Both the position numbers and the translations under genes were made by a program. A stretch of 25,012 nucleotides of DNA from Gammaproteobacteria bacterium (GTDB lineage: Bacteria; Pseudomonadota; Gammaproteobacteria; Pseudomonadales; M0112). Numbering within the stretch: position 1 is the first letter of the stretch; every line of letters begins with the position of its first letter. Below the pieces are notes generated by a model. The model worked only from the letters and a program-made list of their open reading frames with translations. It had not been told where the DNA came from and made no database searches. Positions 24,148 to 25,012 of the stretch are shown here, piece by piece. The stretch covers positions 1 to 25,012 of the forward strand of contig SBFY01000173.1 of NCBI GenBank assembly GCA_006227085.1. Direction: 5' to 3'.

Positions 24148-25012
24148 ACCGCCGGCAGACGCGCAAGCCGTCTCGCGGCCCTGTCCGCAAGCCCTTGCAC
24201 TTCACCAAGATGCACGGCCTTGGCAATGACTTTGTCGTCATTGACCTGATCAGCCAGCATATCGAGCTGGAAGAAAAACATATTCGCCAGATTGCCGATC
24301 GCCACTTCGGCATTGGCTGCGACCAGGTATTGCTGGTCGAACCACCACAGCATCCTGATGTCGATTTCCGTTACCGCATCTACAACGCCGATGGTGGTGA
24401 AGTCGAACAGTGCGGCAACGGCGCACGCTGCTTTGCCAAATTCGTGCGCGACAAAAAACTCACGCGCAAAAACGACATCCGCGTCGAAACGGCTGGTGGC
24501 ATCATCGAATTGCACGTCACCGCGAACCACCTGGTGCGCGTCAACATGGGCGTACCGGTACTGGAGCCGGCCAGCATTCCTTTCCGCGCCGACACCGAGT
24601 CGGCCAGTTACACCATTGATGCCGATGGCTGGCCCACCACCATCGGCGCTGTTTCCATGGGCAATCCGCACGCGGTGTTGTTCGTCGATGACATCAACAA
24701 TGCGCCGGTGGAAAGCCTTGGTCCCTTGCTGGAGAAACATCCGGATTTCCCCAATCGCGTCAATGTCGGGTTTGCACAGGTGGCTAGCGAAGAAGAAATC
24801 CACTTGCGTGTCTGGGAGCGTGGCTGCGGTGAAACACTGGCTTGTGGCACCGGCGCCTGTGCGGCGGTGGTGGCAGCACAACTGCAAGGCCAGGTAGGCA
24901 CACGCGTCAAAGTGCATTTGCCCGGCGGTTACCTGTGGATCGACTGGCCAGGCCGTGGCCAGCCCGTTACCATGACCGGACCGGCCACCACCGTGTTTGA
25001 AGGCTCCATTCT
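24144..25012 (+). CDS. dapF: Diaminopimelate epimerase DapF, C terminus cut by the window edge
   Basis: The reading frame is open from the ATG at 24144 to the right edge, giving 289 residues; from family length only a few C-terminal residues are missing. DapF interconverts LL- and meso-diaminopimelate for lysine and peptidoglycan. FTKMHGLGNDFVVID is the family N terminus, and catalytic cysteines are C90 (EQCGNGARC) and C234 (LACGTGACA). The first motif reads NADGGEVEQ, with Gly where Ser is common. About 17 basic residues precede the normal start of the domain, an unusual extension; a TTG at 24195 is the only later start that would remove it, but the ATGA overlap with lysA favours 24144. Confidence 0.95.
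   Translation, partial: MNRRQTRKPSRGPVRKPLHFTKMHGLGNDFVVIDLISQHIELEEKHIRQIADRHFGIGCDQVLLVEPPQHPDVDFRYRIYNADGGEVEQCGNGARCFAKFVRDKKLTRKNDIRVETAGGIIELHVTANHLVRVNMGVPVLEPASIPFRADTESASYTIDADGWPTTIGAVSMGNPHAVLFVDDINNAPVESLGPLLEKHPDFPNRVNVGFAQVASEEEIHLRVWERGCGETLACGTGACAAVVAAQLQGQVGTRVKVHLPGGYLWIDWPGRGQPVTMTGPATTVFEGSI

Overview
The window reads as chromosomal DNA of a gammaproteobacterium with Pseudomonas-like gene order. The LytTR response regulator and its histidine kinase are divergent from argH, and argH is followed by a small YifL/LptM lipoprotein, lysA and dapF. This is the algR-algZ / argH and lppL-lysA-dapF arrangement known from Pseudomonas and its relatives. Hand-counted lines in argH are about 62% GC. 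The species cannot be named from this sequence. There is no tRNA, rRNA, insertion sequence, integrase or CRISPR array, and coding density is very high.

Layout. (1) 1-4599, accessory envelope or polysaccharide genes: an edge-truncated PhyH-type dioxygenase and a large membrane protein with a CPBP-like C terminus on the minus strand; divergent from them an acyltransferase-3 protein, a small exported protein and a methyltransferase. (2) 4600-9220, a minus-strand operon with overlapping genes: GT4 glycosyltransferase, methyltransferase, alpha/alpha-toroid protein, GT-C-like membrane protein. (3) 9221-16827, a split dTDP-L-rhamnose locus: rmlA-rmlC on the plus strand converge on rmlD-rmlB, and between them lies a 1306-codon gene that joins about 27 tandem repeats of about 37 residues to a C-terminal Stf0-type sulfotransferase domain. 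(4) 16929-19401, an LPS-core-like operon: a kinase-fold protein with an altered catalytic loop, an LpxL/HtrB-family acyltransferase and a GT2 glycosyltransferase. (5) 19405-25012, conserved chromosome: algR-like, algZ-like, argH, lptM-like, lysA and dapF (cut by the right edge).

Together the first four regions look like a surface-glycan locus. It makes dTDP-rhamnose, transfers sugars, and decorates a polymer or lipid-linked glycan by O-acylation, methylation, probably sulfation, and possibly 2-oxoglutarate-dependent hydroxylation. No Wzx, Wzy or ABC exporter is visible, so the system must continue beyond the window or use export genes elsewhere.

The most distinctive object is the repeat-sulfotransferase fusion. 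Its repeats fall into four sub-types that recur roughly as A-B-C-S blocks, a higher-order periodicity. The sulfotransferase domain has recognisable PAPS-binding motifs, and the protein has no signal peptide or membrane segment.
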